DNA of 64,000 nt from Marinobacter sp. SS5-14b (GCF_030541005.1 NZ_JASSVM010000003.1:62001-126000); one strand, 5' to 3'; shown: positions 53,796-62,411, numbered from the stretch's first letter. Notes: a model not told the origin generated them from the letters alone. Numbers and translations: made by a program.

Positions 53796-55154
53796 ATGAT
53801 TTCATCCAGTCAGATTTCCCTGTTTCAGAACAGCACCCGCCAGGTTTCGGCGATGGACAGCAGCCAGCTGCGCATCATCCAGCAAAATGGCGGCTTGCCC
53901 CAACAGGGACAGCAGGCAGGTGCGACTGAATTGTCGCTGTTCCGGCAGGCGGCGTATCGCTACAGCAGCCAGGAACAACTGGCGTTCAGCGGCGCAAGCC
54001 AGGTCAACGGCGATAACCGCACCGCTACCTTTTCCAGCGCCGAACTGATCGAGAAATCCGCCGATTTGTTTCTCCTGGGCCAGCAAGCCCTGACCGTCAG
54101 CCGTGCGGCACTGGGGGGCGACGCCGTAGGCGAAGCCCAGGGCAGCTTGTCGGTGACAGCAGGCAAGTATATGTTCTACTCGGAGAGCGAAAGCCGCAGT
54201 TTTGCGTCAACCGGCAGCATCAGCCTTGAGAATGGTGAGACCATCGATTTCACCCTGTCTCTGCGCCAGTCTCAGTCCAGAACCTACGAATACTCCGAAC
54301 TGGTTCAGATTCAGGAACGCCCGCTCACCGACCCTCTGGTGATCAACTTCGGCGCCTCCACCGCCCGCCTCACCGATACCCTGTTTGAATTTGATATGAA
54401 CGGCGACGGCCAGACCAGCCAGTTTGCCAGTCTGGGAGCCGGCAGTGGCTACCTGGTGTTCGACCGCAACGGTAACGGCAAAGTGGACGACGGCTCCGAA
54501 CTGTTCGGCCCCCAATCCGGTTCCGGTTTTGGTGAACTGACCAGTTTTGATGACGACGGCAACCGCTGGATCGACGCTAACGACGAAGTGTTCAAATCCC
54601 TGTCGGTCTGGGTACAAACGGCCGACGGCGGCGGTGCCCTGCGGTCACTGGATGAGGTAGGTGTGCAGGCATTATATGTAGACAGTGCGGCTGACCGATT
54701 CACTCTGGCTAATCCGCAAGGCGTGCCCCTTGGGCAGATTAAAGCGTCCGGCATTTACCTGACCACCGATGGTGAAGTCCGCACGCTGGAAGAACTGGAT
54801 CTGGCTGAGCAGAACACGGAGAAGGCTCCGGCAGAGATAACGTCGCTCGGTTTTCGCGGCGACAATGGCGTGGGTAATGGAAACTCGAACGGTAATTCAG
54901 GTTCCAATGGTAATTCTGACGGTACCGGTCCGGTAGATGCCCGCATTGAAGCCATACAAAAGGCCCTGGAAAAGCTAAACGAGATCCGCGAAAAACAACA
55001 GGAATTCATTGAAGCGTCACAAGGGAAAGACAAAGAGAAATCCCCGCTGGATGACTATCTCAATATCATCGACCGGTTACGTCAGCATCTGCTGAACAGC
55101 CAGGATGAGAAGAAGCAGGCGGCCAGTCGCTACCTGGAATTCGCAAAGCTCTGA
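53796..55154 (+). CDS. EF-hand-like acidic protein, unknown function
   Basis: A 452-residue protein without signal peptide or membrane helix. The central part has calcium-loop-like units: FDMNGDGQTSQFASL, FDRNGNGKVDDGSELFGP and FDDDGNRWIDANDEVFKSLS. The N-terminal half is Ser/Gln-rich; a GNGNSNGNSGSNGNSDG linker (about residue 360) precedes a charged coiled coil. It resembles a recurrent but uncharacterised family with the DxNGNGxxDDGSELFG motif seen in Pseudomonas-like genomes. Ca2+ binding is inferred from motif only. GGAGG precedes the ATG. Confidence 0.72.
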   Translation: MISSSQISLFQNSTRQVSAMDSSQLRIIQQNGGLPQQGQQAGATELSLFRQAAYRYSSQEQLAFSGASQVNGDNRTATFSSAELIEKSADLFLLGQQALTVSRAALGGDAVGEAQGSLSVTAGKYMFYSESESRSFASTGSISLENGETIDFTLSLRQSQSRTYEYSELVQIQERPLTDPLVINFGASTARLTDTLFEFDMNGDGQTSQFASLGAGSGYLVFDRNGNGKVDDGSELFGPQSGSGFGELTSFDDDGNRWIDANDEVFKSLSVWVQTADGGGALRSLDEVGVQALYVDSAADRFTLANPQGVPLGQIKASGIYLTTDGEVRTLEELDLAEQNTEKAPAEITSLGFRGDNGVGNGNSNGNSGSNGNSDGTGPVDARIEAIQKALEKLNEIREKQQEFIEASQGKDKEKSPLDDYLNIIDRLRQHLLNSQDEKKQAASRYLEFAKL

Positions 55155-55172
55155 TATGCAGCTTGGGAGTCT

Positions 55173-55281
55173 GAACCGGTCGGGTGGGCCTTCCCAAAAA
55201 ACGCTGTGAATACGTCCGTGTACGCTTGGCTCCGCCATCCATGGCTACGCACATTTTTGGGAAGGCCCACCCGACCGGTTC
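55173..55281 (-). repeat. hairpin element C of a dispersed stem-loop family
   Basis: A perfect 28-bp stem: arm 55173-55200 (starting GAACCGGTCGGGTGGGCC) and arm 55254-55281. The 53-base loop, read on the minus strand, starts TGTGCGTAGCCATGGATGGC and continues GGAGCCAAGCG before ending GCGT. It sits between the convergent EF-hand-like and DUF3750 genes. Confidence 0.88.
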
Positions 55282-55289
55282 TCCCGAAC

Positions 55290-56060
55290 CTACGGAGTGG
55301 ATTCCGACATCGGATTGGTGTTGCGCAGAGCCAATTCGCCAATTCCCGGCAGCTTGATGCCAAGGGCCAAAGGGTTAACACCAAGAGACAGGCCCAGAAT
55401 GTTGAGCTCCACGCCTTCGCGCACTCCCGCCAATACCCCGAAATAACCCCCCAGAGAAAGCTGATAACCCCCACCGCCCGGCGTTGATGCGCCGATCCGG
55501 CTGCCGAGATAATCTTTACCGATGGCATGATTGGGCAAGGCTACATTCAAATCTGGCGTTTCACGAATGACCCAGGCCACAAAGGTGTTGCTGTTGGGGC
55601 CGGGCCAGGCTTCGTACTCTGTTGCATATGGGTAGGAGGCCACAGCCGTGTAAATGTCGGGGATCAGGGCCTTTGCTTGCTTGCCCCGTATATCCGCATA
55701 GAGTTCCGGCTTTGCGCCGTACCAGTGTCGGTCCGGATCATCCGGGCGCGAGTTCACAACATGCCGGCGCCACCCGGTCACCTCATGCACCTTGAAGTGA
55801 TCAGCACCTTCCTCCTTGGTGGCTACCCAGGTATGCACCGCAAAATAGCCACGCCAGCTCCAGGCGCGGGCGCCATAGACCTGTACGATTGCCTCGTGAA
55901 CCTGTGCCGGGTCGGGCGCGATGCCTGCGCTTTCCCGGGTTGCGGTCTGCCAGCTGTTGCGTTCTGGTTGGCTGCCGCTGGCGGCAAGCAAAATGGGACC
56001 AGACAGCAGTAACAGGAGCGCGCCGAGAATCCAGCCAGAATATAGGGCAAATCGTTTCAT
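55290..56060 (-). CDS. DUF3750 domain-containing protein
   Basis: A 256-residue protein of the DUF3750 family. One N-terminal membrane helix or signal anchor (GWILGALLLLLSGPILLAA) precedes a periplasmic domain with RAWSWRGYFAVHTWVATKEE, then PGPNSNTFVAWVIRE and GGYQLSLGGYFGVLAGVREG. The conserved His and Asn residues resemble a peptidase or lipid-binding pattern, but no activity is known. It is convergent with the EF-hand-like gene, with hairpin C between. Confidence 0.85.
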   Translation of the reverse strand: MKRFALYSGWILGALLLLLSGPILLAASGSQPERNSWQTATRESAGIAPDPAQVHEAIVQVYGARAWSWRGYFAVHTWVATKEEGADHFKVHEVTGWRRHVVNSRPDDPDRHWYGAKPELYADIRGKQAKALIPDIYTAVASYPYATEYEAWPGPNSNTFVAWVIRETPDLNVALPNHAIGKDYLGSRIGASTPGGGGYQLSLGGYFGVLAGVREGVELNILGLSLGVNPLALGIKLPGIGELALRNTNPMSESTP

Positions 56061-56159
56061 TCATGGGTTCCTGATAAAGATAGGAGAATACAGAGACTCT
56101 ACCCACTCAGGTAAGTTCCGGATCACCCGAAAACAATACTTTCCAAAAGGGGCTGGCGG

Positions 56160-56825
56160 TTATGAGCTGCGAATGGTCCGGCGGCGGATGGATGATGCCA
56201 GTTGGTTGATCAGTTCTCGGGCATCACCCTCGTGCAGGCTGTGGCATTTGTCCTGAAGCACCCGGCGGTCGTGACTGGATGAGGCGCTGGTCACTTCCTT
56301 CTGCAGGTCCAGATGCTGGCAGGCCGACAGGTGCGCCTTGATCTCGGTATCGATCAGCTGGGTGGTCAGGCCTTCGATGGTTTCGCTGCAGAATGGGCGG
56401 TTGCGGTTCAGGAGGTTTCTGGCCTCGATGGCGGCATGTCGGGCTTCGAGTCGCAATTCCCCCGTCGCTTCACCTGCTTCAACGGCCCTTAGAAACATAC
56501 CCAGCCGTTCGTGCAGGTGCCAAACTTGTGGCCAGATTCGATCATAGGCTTCTTTTTCGGTGCGGTAGAGCGCTTCGTCCAGCAACGAATTCTCGCCCTG
56601 AGCTCCGGGTTCTCCGGGGCGATTGAATTGCGCCACGCGGATGTCGTCCACTTCCCGCCAGAGTGTGTCAGAGCGCTCACGCAGAGTCGCCAGCTGTGCC
56701 TGGTTTCGGCGCCGTGCGCCCAGAGTAAGGGTGATGGCAATCAGCGCAAGCAGCAGCGCTACGGTCGCAAGCGCAAGCGGCACGCTATCGGATGAGAGCA
56801 TGCTCCAAAGCGGGCCTGTGTCCAT
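56160..56825 (-). CDS. membrane-anchored hypothetical protein
   Basis: A 221-residue protein with one N-terminal membrane helix (about residues 18-38: ATVALLLALIAITLTLGARR) and a long soluble helical part rich in Arg, Glu and Leu. No domain is recognised. It lies between DUF3750 and the FemAB-like gene, all on the minus strand. Confidence 0.6.
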   Translation of the reverse strand: MDTGPLWSMLSSDSVPLALATVALLLALIAITLTLGARRRNQAQLATLRERSDTLWREVDDIRVAQFNRPGEPGAQGENSLLDEALYRTEKEAYDRIWPQVWHLHERLGMFLRAVEAGEATGELRLEARHAAIEARNLLNRNRPFCSETIEGLTTQLIDTEIKAHLSACQHLDLQKEVTSASSSHDRRVLQDKCHSLHEGDARELINQLASSIRRRTIRSS

Positions 56826-56872
56826 GGTGTTTGACCCCGTCGAAATCCTGTCTTGGTTCTACAGTATAGAGC

Positions 56873-58039
56873 TTAATCCTGGTCTTGCTGTCGGAAAGGC
56901 AGAACCGATTGTGCATCTTCAAAGTAGCCTGCTACCTGCTCGGATTCTTCGCTGATGAAGTGTGCAATCGCGTCGCGGAATCCCGGGTGCAGGATGCCGT
57001 GCCAGGAATGGGTGATGACCGGCTCGAACCCGCGTACCAGCTTGTGTTCGCCCTGGGCTCCGGCGTCGAAATGCTGAAGGCCAAGCGCCAGAGCAAGTTC
57101 GATGCCCTGGTAGTAACAGGTTTCAAAGTGCAGATGATTGTATTCTTCCAGGCAGCCCCAGTAACGGCCATAGAGCGTATTTTCACCGGCCAGGAATAGC
57201 GCTCCGGCAATGATCTCGCCCTCTTTGATTGCCAGAATCAGATGCAAATGCTCCGGCATGGCTTCTCGCAGCTGTTCGAAGAAGGGTTTGTTCAGGTAGG
57301 GCGGGCGGCCCCGCTTCAAATACGTGGCTTGATAAAAAATGTAGAAGGCTGACAGAGCCTGGTCTGAAATATCGGGCCCATGTAAGCGTTGAAACCGAAT
57401 TCCCTGGTCCGCAACCTGGCGCCGTTCTTTGCGAATGGATTTGCGTTTGCGCGAGGTGAGTACTGCCAGAAAATCATCAAAATGTTGGTAGCCCCGATTG
57501 TGCCAGTGGAATTGGCAGCCAAGGCGGTGCAATTCCTGGTCATGATTCAGCAGCGATTGATCTGCCTGGTTCGGGAACAGCAAGTGCCAGGAATGGGCAC
57601 CAACCTCGGCGGTCAGCCTGGTCAGGAGATCGTCGATTATCCGGGGTGATAATTGTGCCCGCAGGTTGTCGCTCAGCAGCAATCTTGGCCCTTGGGACGG
57701 TGTAAACGGCACAGCAATCAACAGCTTGGGGTAGTAGGGCAAGCCATGGCGCTGGTAAGCGTCGGCCCAGCCCCAGTCGAAAACGTATTCACCCATTGAA
57801 TGGTTTTTCAGGAAGGCAGGCGCTACGCCACAGATGTCACCGTTCATCCGGAAAATCAGATGGCTGGGCGTCCAGCCTGTCTCCGCGGTGGTGCAACCTG
57901 AGCTTTCCAGAGCCTGGAAAAACTCATAGCGCAGGAATGGATGGCTCCGGCCGGCCAGCCGTTGCCAGTCCTGTTGCGGAATATCGGCAATGCTGGCGCA
58001 GGTTTCCAGGGTGATCTCGGGTGAAGCGGGTTCTGCCAT
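56873..58039 (-). CDS. FemAB-like GNAT-fold acyltransferase
   Basis: A 388-residue protein of the DUF482/FemAB-like group. Family markers include HSMGEYVFDWGWADAYQRHG, YYPKLLIAVPFTPSQGPRLL and, in the second half, YYQGIELALALGLQHFDAGA. Relatives carry a GNAT fold and have been linked to peptidoglycan or lipid-tailoring acylation, but the acceptor is unknown. The start is the first ATG with good family fit. Confidence 0.85.
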   Translation of the reverse strand: MAEPASPEITLETCASIADIPQQDWQRLAGRSHPFLRYEFFQALESSGCTTAETGWTPSHLIFRMNGDICGVAPAFLKNHSMGEYVFDWGWADAYQRHGLPYYPKLLIAVPFTPSQGPRLLLSDNLRAQLSPRIIDDLLTRLTAEVGAHSWHLLFPNQADQSLLNHDQELHRLGCQFHWHNRGYQHFDDFLAVLTSRKRKSIRKERRQVADQGIRFQRLHGPDISDQALSAFYIFYQATYLKRGRPPYLNKPFFEQLREAMPEHLHLILAIKEGEIIAGALFLAGENTLYGRYWGCLEEYNHLHFETCYYQGIELALALGLQHFDAGAQGEHKLVRGFEPVITHSWHGILHPGFRDAIAHFISEESEQVAGYFEDAQSVLPFRQQDQD

Positions 58040-58097
58040 GGTGGTGTTCAGACTCAGTTAACGGTCCCCATACCATACGACAGAACCCAGCCTGTGA

Positions 58098-58454
58098 TCA
58101 CTTCTCGATATCAGCGCAGCGCTTTTCCATCTTCTGCTGCCACTTGCCCATGCGCTCCTGATGCTTTTGCTTGCGTTCCTGGTGAATCTCATCCCAGGTC
58201 TCGCGTTGTTCGTCGGTCAGTTTCAGGCGGTCGGCCATTTCAGCATGACGCTTCTGCATTTCCGCCTGCCGCTCAGCACGGTACTCCTTACTGAACTTGC
58301 CTTTACCGTCGCGGAAGTTTTCGCACCTTTCGTTCTGCTGCCAATTGCCCCCTTTTTGCCGCATATCCTGGTTTTGTGCCAGGGCGGCAGGGCTGGCGGT
58401 GACCATGGCAGTCATCAGAATACCGGCTGTAAGCAAAGCTGTTTTAGCGTTCAT
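58098..58454 (-). CDS. Spy/CpxP-like periplasmic protein
   Basis: A 118-residue exported protein. The signal peptide is MNAKTALLTAGILMTAMVTA, cleaved after ALA. The mature part is a helical, very charged domain with MADRLKLTDEQRETWDEIHQ, close to the LTxxQ motif of the Spy/CpxP chaperone family. Such proteins bind misfolded envelope proteins and damp Cpx signalling. It diverges from the response-regulator/kinase pair across about 165 bp carrying a CpxR-type repeat, supporting the assignment. Confidence 0.83.
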   Translation of the reverse strand: MNAKTALLTAGILMTAMVTASPAALAQNQDMRQKGGNWQQNERCENFRDGKGKFSKEYRAERQAEMQKRHAEMADRLKLTDEQRETWDEIHQERKQKHQERMGKWQQKMEKRCADIEK

Positions 58455-58530
58455 TGGTGTTACCTCTCGGGGTTGTCGTTCTATAGCAGCCATCGTACTC
58501 CTGACCAGCGTCAGGCAGTGTCAGGCCGGT

Positions 58531-58546
58531 GTAAAGGTTCCGTAAA
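58531..58546. promoter_or_regulatory. CpxR-type direct repeat
   Basis: GTAAA, six bases, then GTAAA (11-bp period) fits the CpxR-box pattern GTAAA-Nx-GTAAA. It lies between the divergent spy/cpxP-like gene and the response-regulator gene, consistent with autoregulation of a Cpx-like system. Confidence 0.6.
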
Positions 58547-58619
58547 GGAGAAATGCCGGGCGTCAGAAGCGCCAGGACACCGTGGTAGACTGTGTTCGGA
58601 TCTTAAAAGAGGGATGAAT

Positions 58620-59309
58620 ATGCAGAACCGGGTATTGCTCATCGAAGACGATGAAGAGTTGAGGCAATTGCTGGCTCGTTATCTGGCGACGCAGGGTTTC
58701 AGTGTCAGAGAGGCGGCCAATGGTCGCGATGGTCTTGCCCTTGCTCTGGGCCAGGATTGCGATATTGTCGTTCTGGATATCATGTTGCCTGACATCAATG
58801 GCCTTGAAGTGCTGCGGGAGTTGCGTGCCCATACCCACTTACCGGTTGTTCTGCTGACCGCCCGGGGTGATGAGACAGATCGGATTGTCGGCTTTGAAGT
58901 CGGTGCCGACGATTACATTCCAAAACCTTGCAACCCCCGGGAGCTGGTTGCTCGCCTGCAGGCTTTGTTGCGGAGGATTGCCTGGGACCAGAAGGCCGAT
59001 ATGGATGCAACCCGTACCTACGGAGATCTTCGGGTTGAACCCGGCCAGCGCCGCATCTATCAAAACGATACCCCCCTTGAATTGACCGCCACTGAATACG
59101 AGGTTTTGCAGGTTTTACTGGCCCATGCGGGCAGCGTTGTTCGTAAAACGGATTTGATGCAATGGGCGCTGGGGCGCCGGCTTGAGGCCTATGACCGCAC
59201 TCTGGATATGCACGTCAGTAATCTGCGCAAGAAACTGGGGAACGATGATCCGCCCCGAATCGAGACGGTACGGGGGTTGGGCTATAGCTATCGGGTGCCT
59301 GGCGTATGA
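58620..59309 (+). CDS. cpxR: OmpR-family response regulator, CpxR-like
   Basis: A 229-residue response regulator. The receiver domain has acidic pocket residues in LIEDDEEL, the phosphorylated aspartate in CDIVVLDIMLPDINGLEV and the lysine in DDYIPKPCNPREL. The C-terminal winged helix (LELTATEYEVLQVLLAHAG, then VSNLRKKLGNDD and RGLGYSYRV) binds DNA. The second ATG was chosen because AGAGGG lies at optimal spacing. The kinase gene overlaps its stop by 4 bp. Cpx identity rests on the neighbouring Spy-like gene and CpxR-type repeat. Confidence 0.85.
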   Translation: MQNRVLLIEDDEELRQLLARYLATQGFSVREAANGRDGLALALGQDCDIVVLDIMLPDINGLEVLRELRAHTHLPVVLLTARGDETDRIVGFEVGADDYIPKPCNPRELVARLQALLRRIAWDQKADMDATRTYGDLRVEPGQRRIYQNDTPLELTATEYEVLQVLLAHAGSVVRKTDLMQWALGRRLEAYDRTLDMHVSNLRKKLGNDDPPRIETVRGLGYSYRVPGV

Positions 59310-60622
59310 AGCGCTTCATGTTCCCCCTGTTCTGGCGTATTTTTCTGTCGATCTGGTTGGCCATGGCGGTGACGGTGATTGCCAGCAACCTGGCCACGCG
59401 CTACCTGCTTGATCGTGAGCGGCAAGCAATCGAACGGCAGGTGGGCCTGCAGGAGCTGGCTCGCGAGGCTCTGAACCTGCGAGAGCGACAAGGGCGTGGG
59501 GACGCCTGGCGGTTCCTCAGATCCGAAGGCGAACGCCTGGAGTTGCACCTGATGCTTATCGAGAAGGAGCAGGGGCAGCACCGCTTGCCCCGCAGCATCC
59601 AGGAGCGCATTCAGTCAGGCTGGTATCCGAACAAGCCTGCCGTGATTGACCTGGATGAGGGCTATCAACTGGTGGCCTGGCCCCGAATGGGGGGTGACGG
59701 TTGGCTGGACCCGCGGTTTTTCAGGTTCATCGAGCTGGGCCTGGCGTTTGTGTTGATTTCTCTGGCCTGCTGGTGGATTGCCCGTCTGGTCTCCAGGCCG
59801 CTCCGCCATATGGAAGGGACTGCTCGCTCAATTGCCGAGGGTGATACTGACTTGCGGGTGAGCCAACGGATTGCGGGTCGCCGCGACGAAGTGGGTTTGC
59901 TGGCCACGGCCTTCAACGCCATGACAGACCGACTGTGCCAGTTACTTGATCGCCAGAATCACCTGTTACGGGATATCTCCCACGATCTGAGAACCCCTCT
60001 GGCGCGGCAGCGAGTAGCCATTGAACTGGCCAGTGATGCCGGCGCCGATGCCGCATTGATGGACAGCATCGTGCGCCAGAACGAAAGGCTGGAGACTATG
60101 ACAGGCCAGATTCTGACCCTGTACCGGGTTTCGGAGAGCGGTGGCTCTATTGCCAGAGAACCCGTCAAGCCATTAACCGTGGTTAACCGGGTTTTGGTAG
60201 ATGCGGCCGATTATGCTGAACATCGGGGCGTGGACTGTGAGCTGATTGCCGGGGAGGATACCAAGGCCGTGTCGGTACTGGGCGACGCTGGCCTGTTGCA
60301 GCGTGCCTTCGATAATGTGCTGCAGAACGCGCTGGATCACACGCCACCGGGCAAGTCGATACACGTGTCGGTGGCCAGGGTGCAGGGGGTGATCGAAGTA
60401 TCGATTGCCGATGAGGGCCCGGGTGCGCCGGACGAGCTGTTGTCGCACTTGTTCGAGCCGTTCTTCCGAGCGGACAAGTCCCGTGGCGGCAAGGGCTGGG
60501 GACTTGGTCTCGCGATTGCCCGCGATATTGTCTACGCCCATGACGGTACTATTACGGCGGACAACTTGCAGGATGGCGGGTTGCAGGTAACTGTTCAGTT
60601 ACCGATTTTTATCGGCGGCTGA
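59306..60622 (+). CDS. cpxA: sensor histidine kinase, CpxA-like
   Basis: A 438-residue inner-membrane kinase. Two helices (about residues 9-31 and 145-165) enclose a periplasmic sensor of roughly 110 residues. A HAMP domain follows (RLVSRPLRHMEGTARSIAEG). The H-box is LLRDISHDLRTPLARQRVAI, the N-box is FDNVLQNALDHTP, and G-boxes read ADEGPGAPDELL and GKGWGLGLAIARDI. It phosphorylates the regulator encoded just upstream. The start overlaps the regulator stop by 4 bp (ATGA), so they are co-translated. Confidence 0.88.
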   Translation: MKRFMFPLFWRIFLSIWLAMAVTVIASNLATRYLLDRERQAIERQVGLQELAREALNLRERQGRGDAWRFLRSEGERLELHLMLIEKEQGQHRLPRSIQERIQSGWYPNKPAVIDLDEGYQLVAWPRMGGDGWLDPRFFRFIELGLAFVLISLACWWIARLVSRPLRHMEGTARSIAEGDTDLRVSQRIAGRRDEVGLLATAFNAMTDRLCQLLDRQNHLLRDISHDLRTPLARQRVAIELASDAGADAALMDSIVRQNERLETMTGQILTLYRVSESGGSIAREPVKPLTVVNRVLVDAADYAEHRGVDCELIAGEDTKAVSVLGDAGLLQRAFDNVLQNALDHTPPGKSIHVSVARVQGVIEVSIADEGPGAPDELLSHLFEPFFRADKSRGGKGWGLGLAIARDIVYAHDGTITADNLQDGGLQVTVQLPIFIGG

Positions 60623-60814
60623 TGATCTTTTTTGGTGGGGCGTCGCTGCGTGTTCTGGCTCGGCATCGTCGTCATCGGGTTTAAGGTGAACGGCGGCTGA
60701 GAAGTCGATGCCTTCCTGTAACTCGTCTTCATCATAGCGAATGCCGCAGGCGGCTTTTCGGATTTTTGCCGGGCTGGCGGTTCCTGGCTTGTGGTTGTCA
60801 TGGTCGGATGTCAT
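60599..60814 (-). CDS. small acidic hypothetical protein
   Basis: A 71-residue acidic protein starting MTSDHDNHKPGTASPAKIRK and containing ACGIRYDEDELQEGIDFSAA. The ATG at 60814 is preceded by GAGG at six bases. Its 3' end overlaps the last codons of the convergent kinase gene by 24 bp. No family is recognised; composition differs from shadow frames. It diverges from yigZ across only 10 bp. Confidence 0.5.
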   Translation of the reverse strand: MTSDHDNHKPGTASPAKIRKAACGIRYDEDELQEGIDFSAAVHLKPDDDDAEPEHAATPHQKRSSAADKNR

Positions 60815-60824
60815 AGGGTGCCTC

Positions 60825-61430
60825 ATGAGTAAAGATTACCCGGTTCCTGAAGGATACCTTGAGCGCGAAACGGAAGTGAAGAAAAGCCGTTTTATTGCGC
60901 GGGTGTACCCTGTCAGCAGTCGTGATCAGGTGCGAGAGCGGGTCGCTGAGGCGCATCAGCAATATCCGGATGCCCGGCATGTTTGTTGGGGGTATCAGAT
61001 TGGCCGGCCGGGGGCGGCGGCAGAGGCCGCTATGAATGACGATGGCGAACCGTCCGGCACCGCTGGCAAGCCCATTCTGAATGTAATCCAGCACAAAGAT
61101 ATGGGCGATGTTCTGGTGATTGTGATTCGCTATTTCGGTGGCATCAAGCTGGGTGCCGGCGGATTGGTCCGGGCCTATGCCGGTGCCGCCGAGAGTGTGC
61201 TTTCCGAGGTTGGGCGGGTTGTTCAACAGGTGCGGGTTCAGGCGCAGGTCGAGCTGGATTTTGCCGATGAGCAGCCTTTGCGGCATTGGTGCGACGGGCA
61301 TGATGGCAACATCGAATCGATCGACTACAGTGCCCGAGTAAACGCGCTTGTTTCGGTGCCTGAAACCCGACAGGGTGAGTTCGCGGCGTTTTGTGATGCG
61401 CAAAAGCTGGATTACCGTTTTGAAACCTGA
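60825..61430 (+). CDS. yigZ: IMPACT/YigZ-family protein
   Basis: A 201-residue YigZ protein. The UPF0029 N-terminal domain has VKKSRFIARVYPVSSRDQVR, then YPDARHVCWGYQIGRPGAAA and EPSGTAGKPILNVIQHKDMG. The GGIKLGAGGLVRAY motif follows. It resembles the IMPACT domain of the eukaryotic Gcn2 inhibitor and may interact with ribosomes or RNA; function in bacteria is not settled. The start was set at the ATG giving MSKDYPVPEG. Confidence 0.9.
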   Translation: MSKDYPVPEGYLERETEVKKSRFIARVYPVSSRDQVRERVAEAHQQYPDARHVCWGYQIGRPGAAAEAAMNDDGEPSGTAGKPILNVIQHKDMGDVLVIVIRYFGGIKLGAGGLVRAYAGAAESVLSEVGRVVQQVRVQAQVELDFADEQPLRHWCDGHDGNIESIDYSARVNALVSVPETRQGEFAAFCDAQKLDYRFET

Positions 61431-61502
61431 TCCGTGATGTGCGCCGAACCGTCGCTTCCGGGCGTATACTTGTATCCATAACCGCCAATGCAGGAGAAAC
61501 TT

Positions 61503-62030
61503 ATGCGTGCTCTGTTTATAGCTGCCATGGTTGCCGTGCTGGCAGGGTGTGCAGGTAATGTGGTGACCGATTACAACTCGGCGACGGTGTTTGGCAATTA
61601 CAGCAGTTGGGCTTATGCGCCGTCGCAACAGGACGCCGCGTTCACGTCGCTGGATGATGCGAGGGTTCGCACGGCGATTGAGCGGGAATTCAATCGGAAG
61701 GCCATGAAACAAGTGTCTGATACCGATGCGGACTTGCTCGTCAGTTGGCAGATAGTGCCGGAGGAGCGGCTGGAGCAGACCGGCGTAGGGCTGGGTTTTG
61801 GCATCGGCCGAGGCAATTTCGGATGGGCGCTGTCTGCACCGCCGCCGGTTCGCGAGATCACCGAAGGTAAACTGGTGGTTGAGTTAGCTGATCGTCAAAG
61901 CTCTGAAGTGGTCTGGCGTGCAGCCAGCCGTCGGTACCTGAACGAAAACCAGTCTCCGGAATCCCGTCGCGAGTTGATTGACGAGGTTGTCTCGGAAATG
62001 TTTTCCAAATACCCTCCGGGCCTGAACTGA
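61503..62030 (+). CDS. DUF4136 lipoprotein
   Basis: A 175-residue lipoprotein: RALFIAAMVAVLAGC with lipobox VLAGC, followed by a DUF4136 domain (VTDYNSATVFGNYSSWAYAP, then LLVSWQIVPEERLEQTGVGL and KLVVELADRQSSEVVWRAAS). The family is envelope-anchored and of unknown function. AGGAG precedes the ATG. Confidence 0.87.
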   Translation: MRALFIAAMVAVLAGCAGNVVTDYNSATVFGNYSSWAYAPSQQDAAFTSLDDARVRTAIEREFNRKAMKQVSDTDADLLVSWQIVPEERLEQTGVGLGFGIGRGNFGWALSAPPPVREITEGKLVVELADRQSSEVVWRAASRRYLNENQSPESRRELIDEVVSEMFSKYPPGLN

Positions 62031-62051
62031 TTACCAGACAGGATTGCGTTC

Positions 62052-62411
62052 ATGGGTATGAAAAAGCGGGAAGGTGGCCTGGTCTTTTCCACTGAGCAGG
62101 GCCGTATATGTCCGGAGTGCCGGAACCCGGTTGCTGAGTGCTCCTGCGGGCAGCCAGCGAGGCCGCAGGGCGATGGCGTTGTTCGGGTCAGCCGGGAAAC
62201 CAAGGGGCGTAAAGGCAAGGGCGTTACGCTGATTACCGGAATTCCTCTGGATGACAACGAACTGAAAGCCTACACCAAAGTGTTAAAAGCGAAATGCGGC
62301 ACGGGTGGTACAGTAAAGGACGGTGTGGTGGAGATCCAGGGAGATCAGAGGGATATTCTGGTGCCACTTCTTCAGCAAAAAGGCTGGACGGTTAAACGCT
62401 CCGGCGGCTGA
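62052..62411 (+). CDS. yciH: Sui1-family translation factor (YciH)
   Basis: A 119-residue protein with a short N-terminal extension carrying CPECRNPVAECSC and the Sui1/eIF1-like domain: KGVTLITGIPLDDNELKAYT, then KCGTGGTVKDGVVEIQGDQR. It probably acts in translation-initiation fidelity, like E. coli YciH. The cysteines may bind zinc. Two ATG codons (62052 and 62058) are possible; the first was kept. Confidence 0.88.
   Translation: MGMKKREGGLVFSTEQGRICPECRNPVAECSCGQPARPQGDGVVRVSRETKGRKGKGVTLITGIPLDDNELKAYTKVLKAKCGTGGTVKDGVVEIQGDQRDILVPLLQQKGWTVKRSGG

Noticed and set aside
60595..60801. Alternative minus-strand frame beside the kinase end
   Set aside because: The neighbouring frame (60599-60814) has a better ribosome-binding site and a more protein-like composition.
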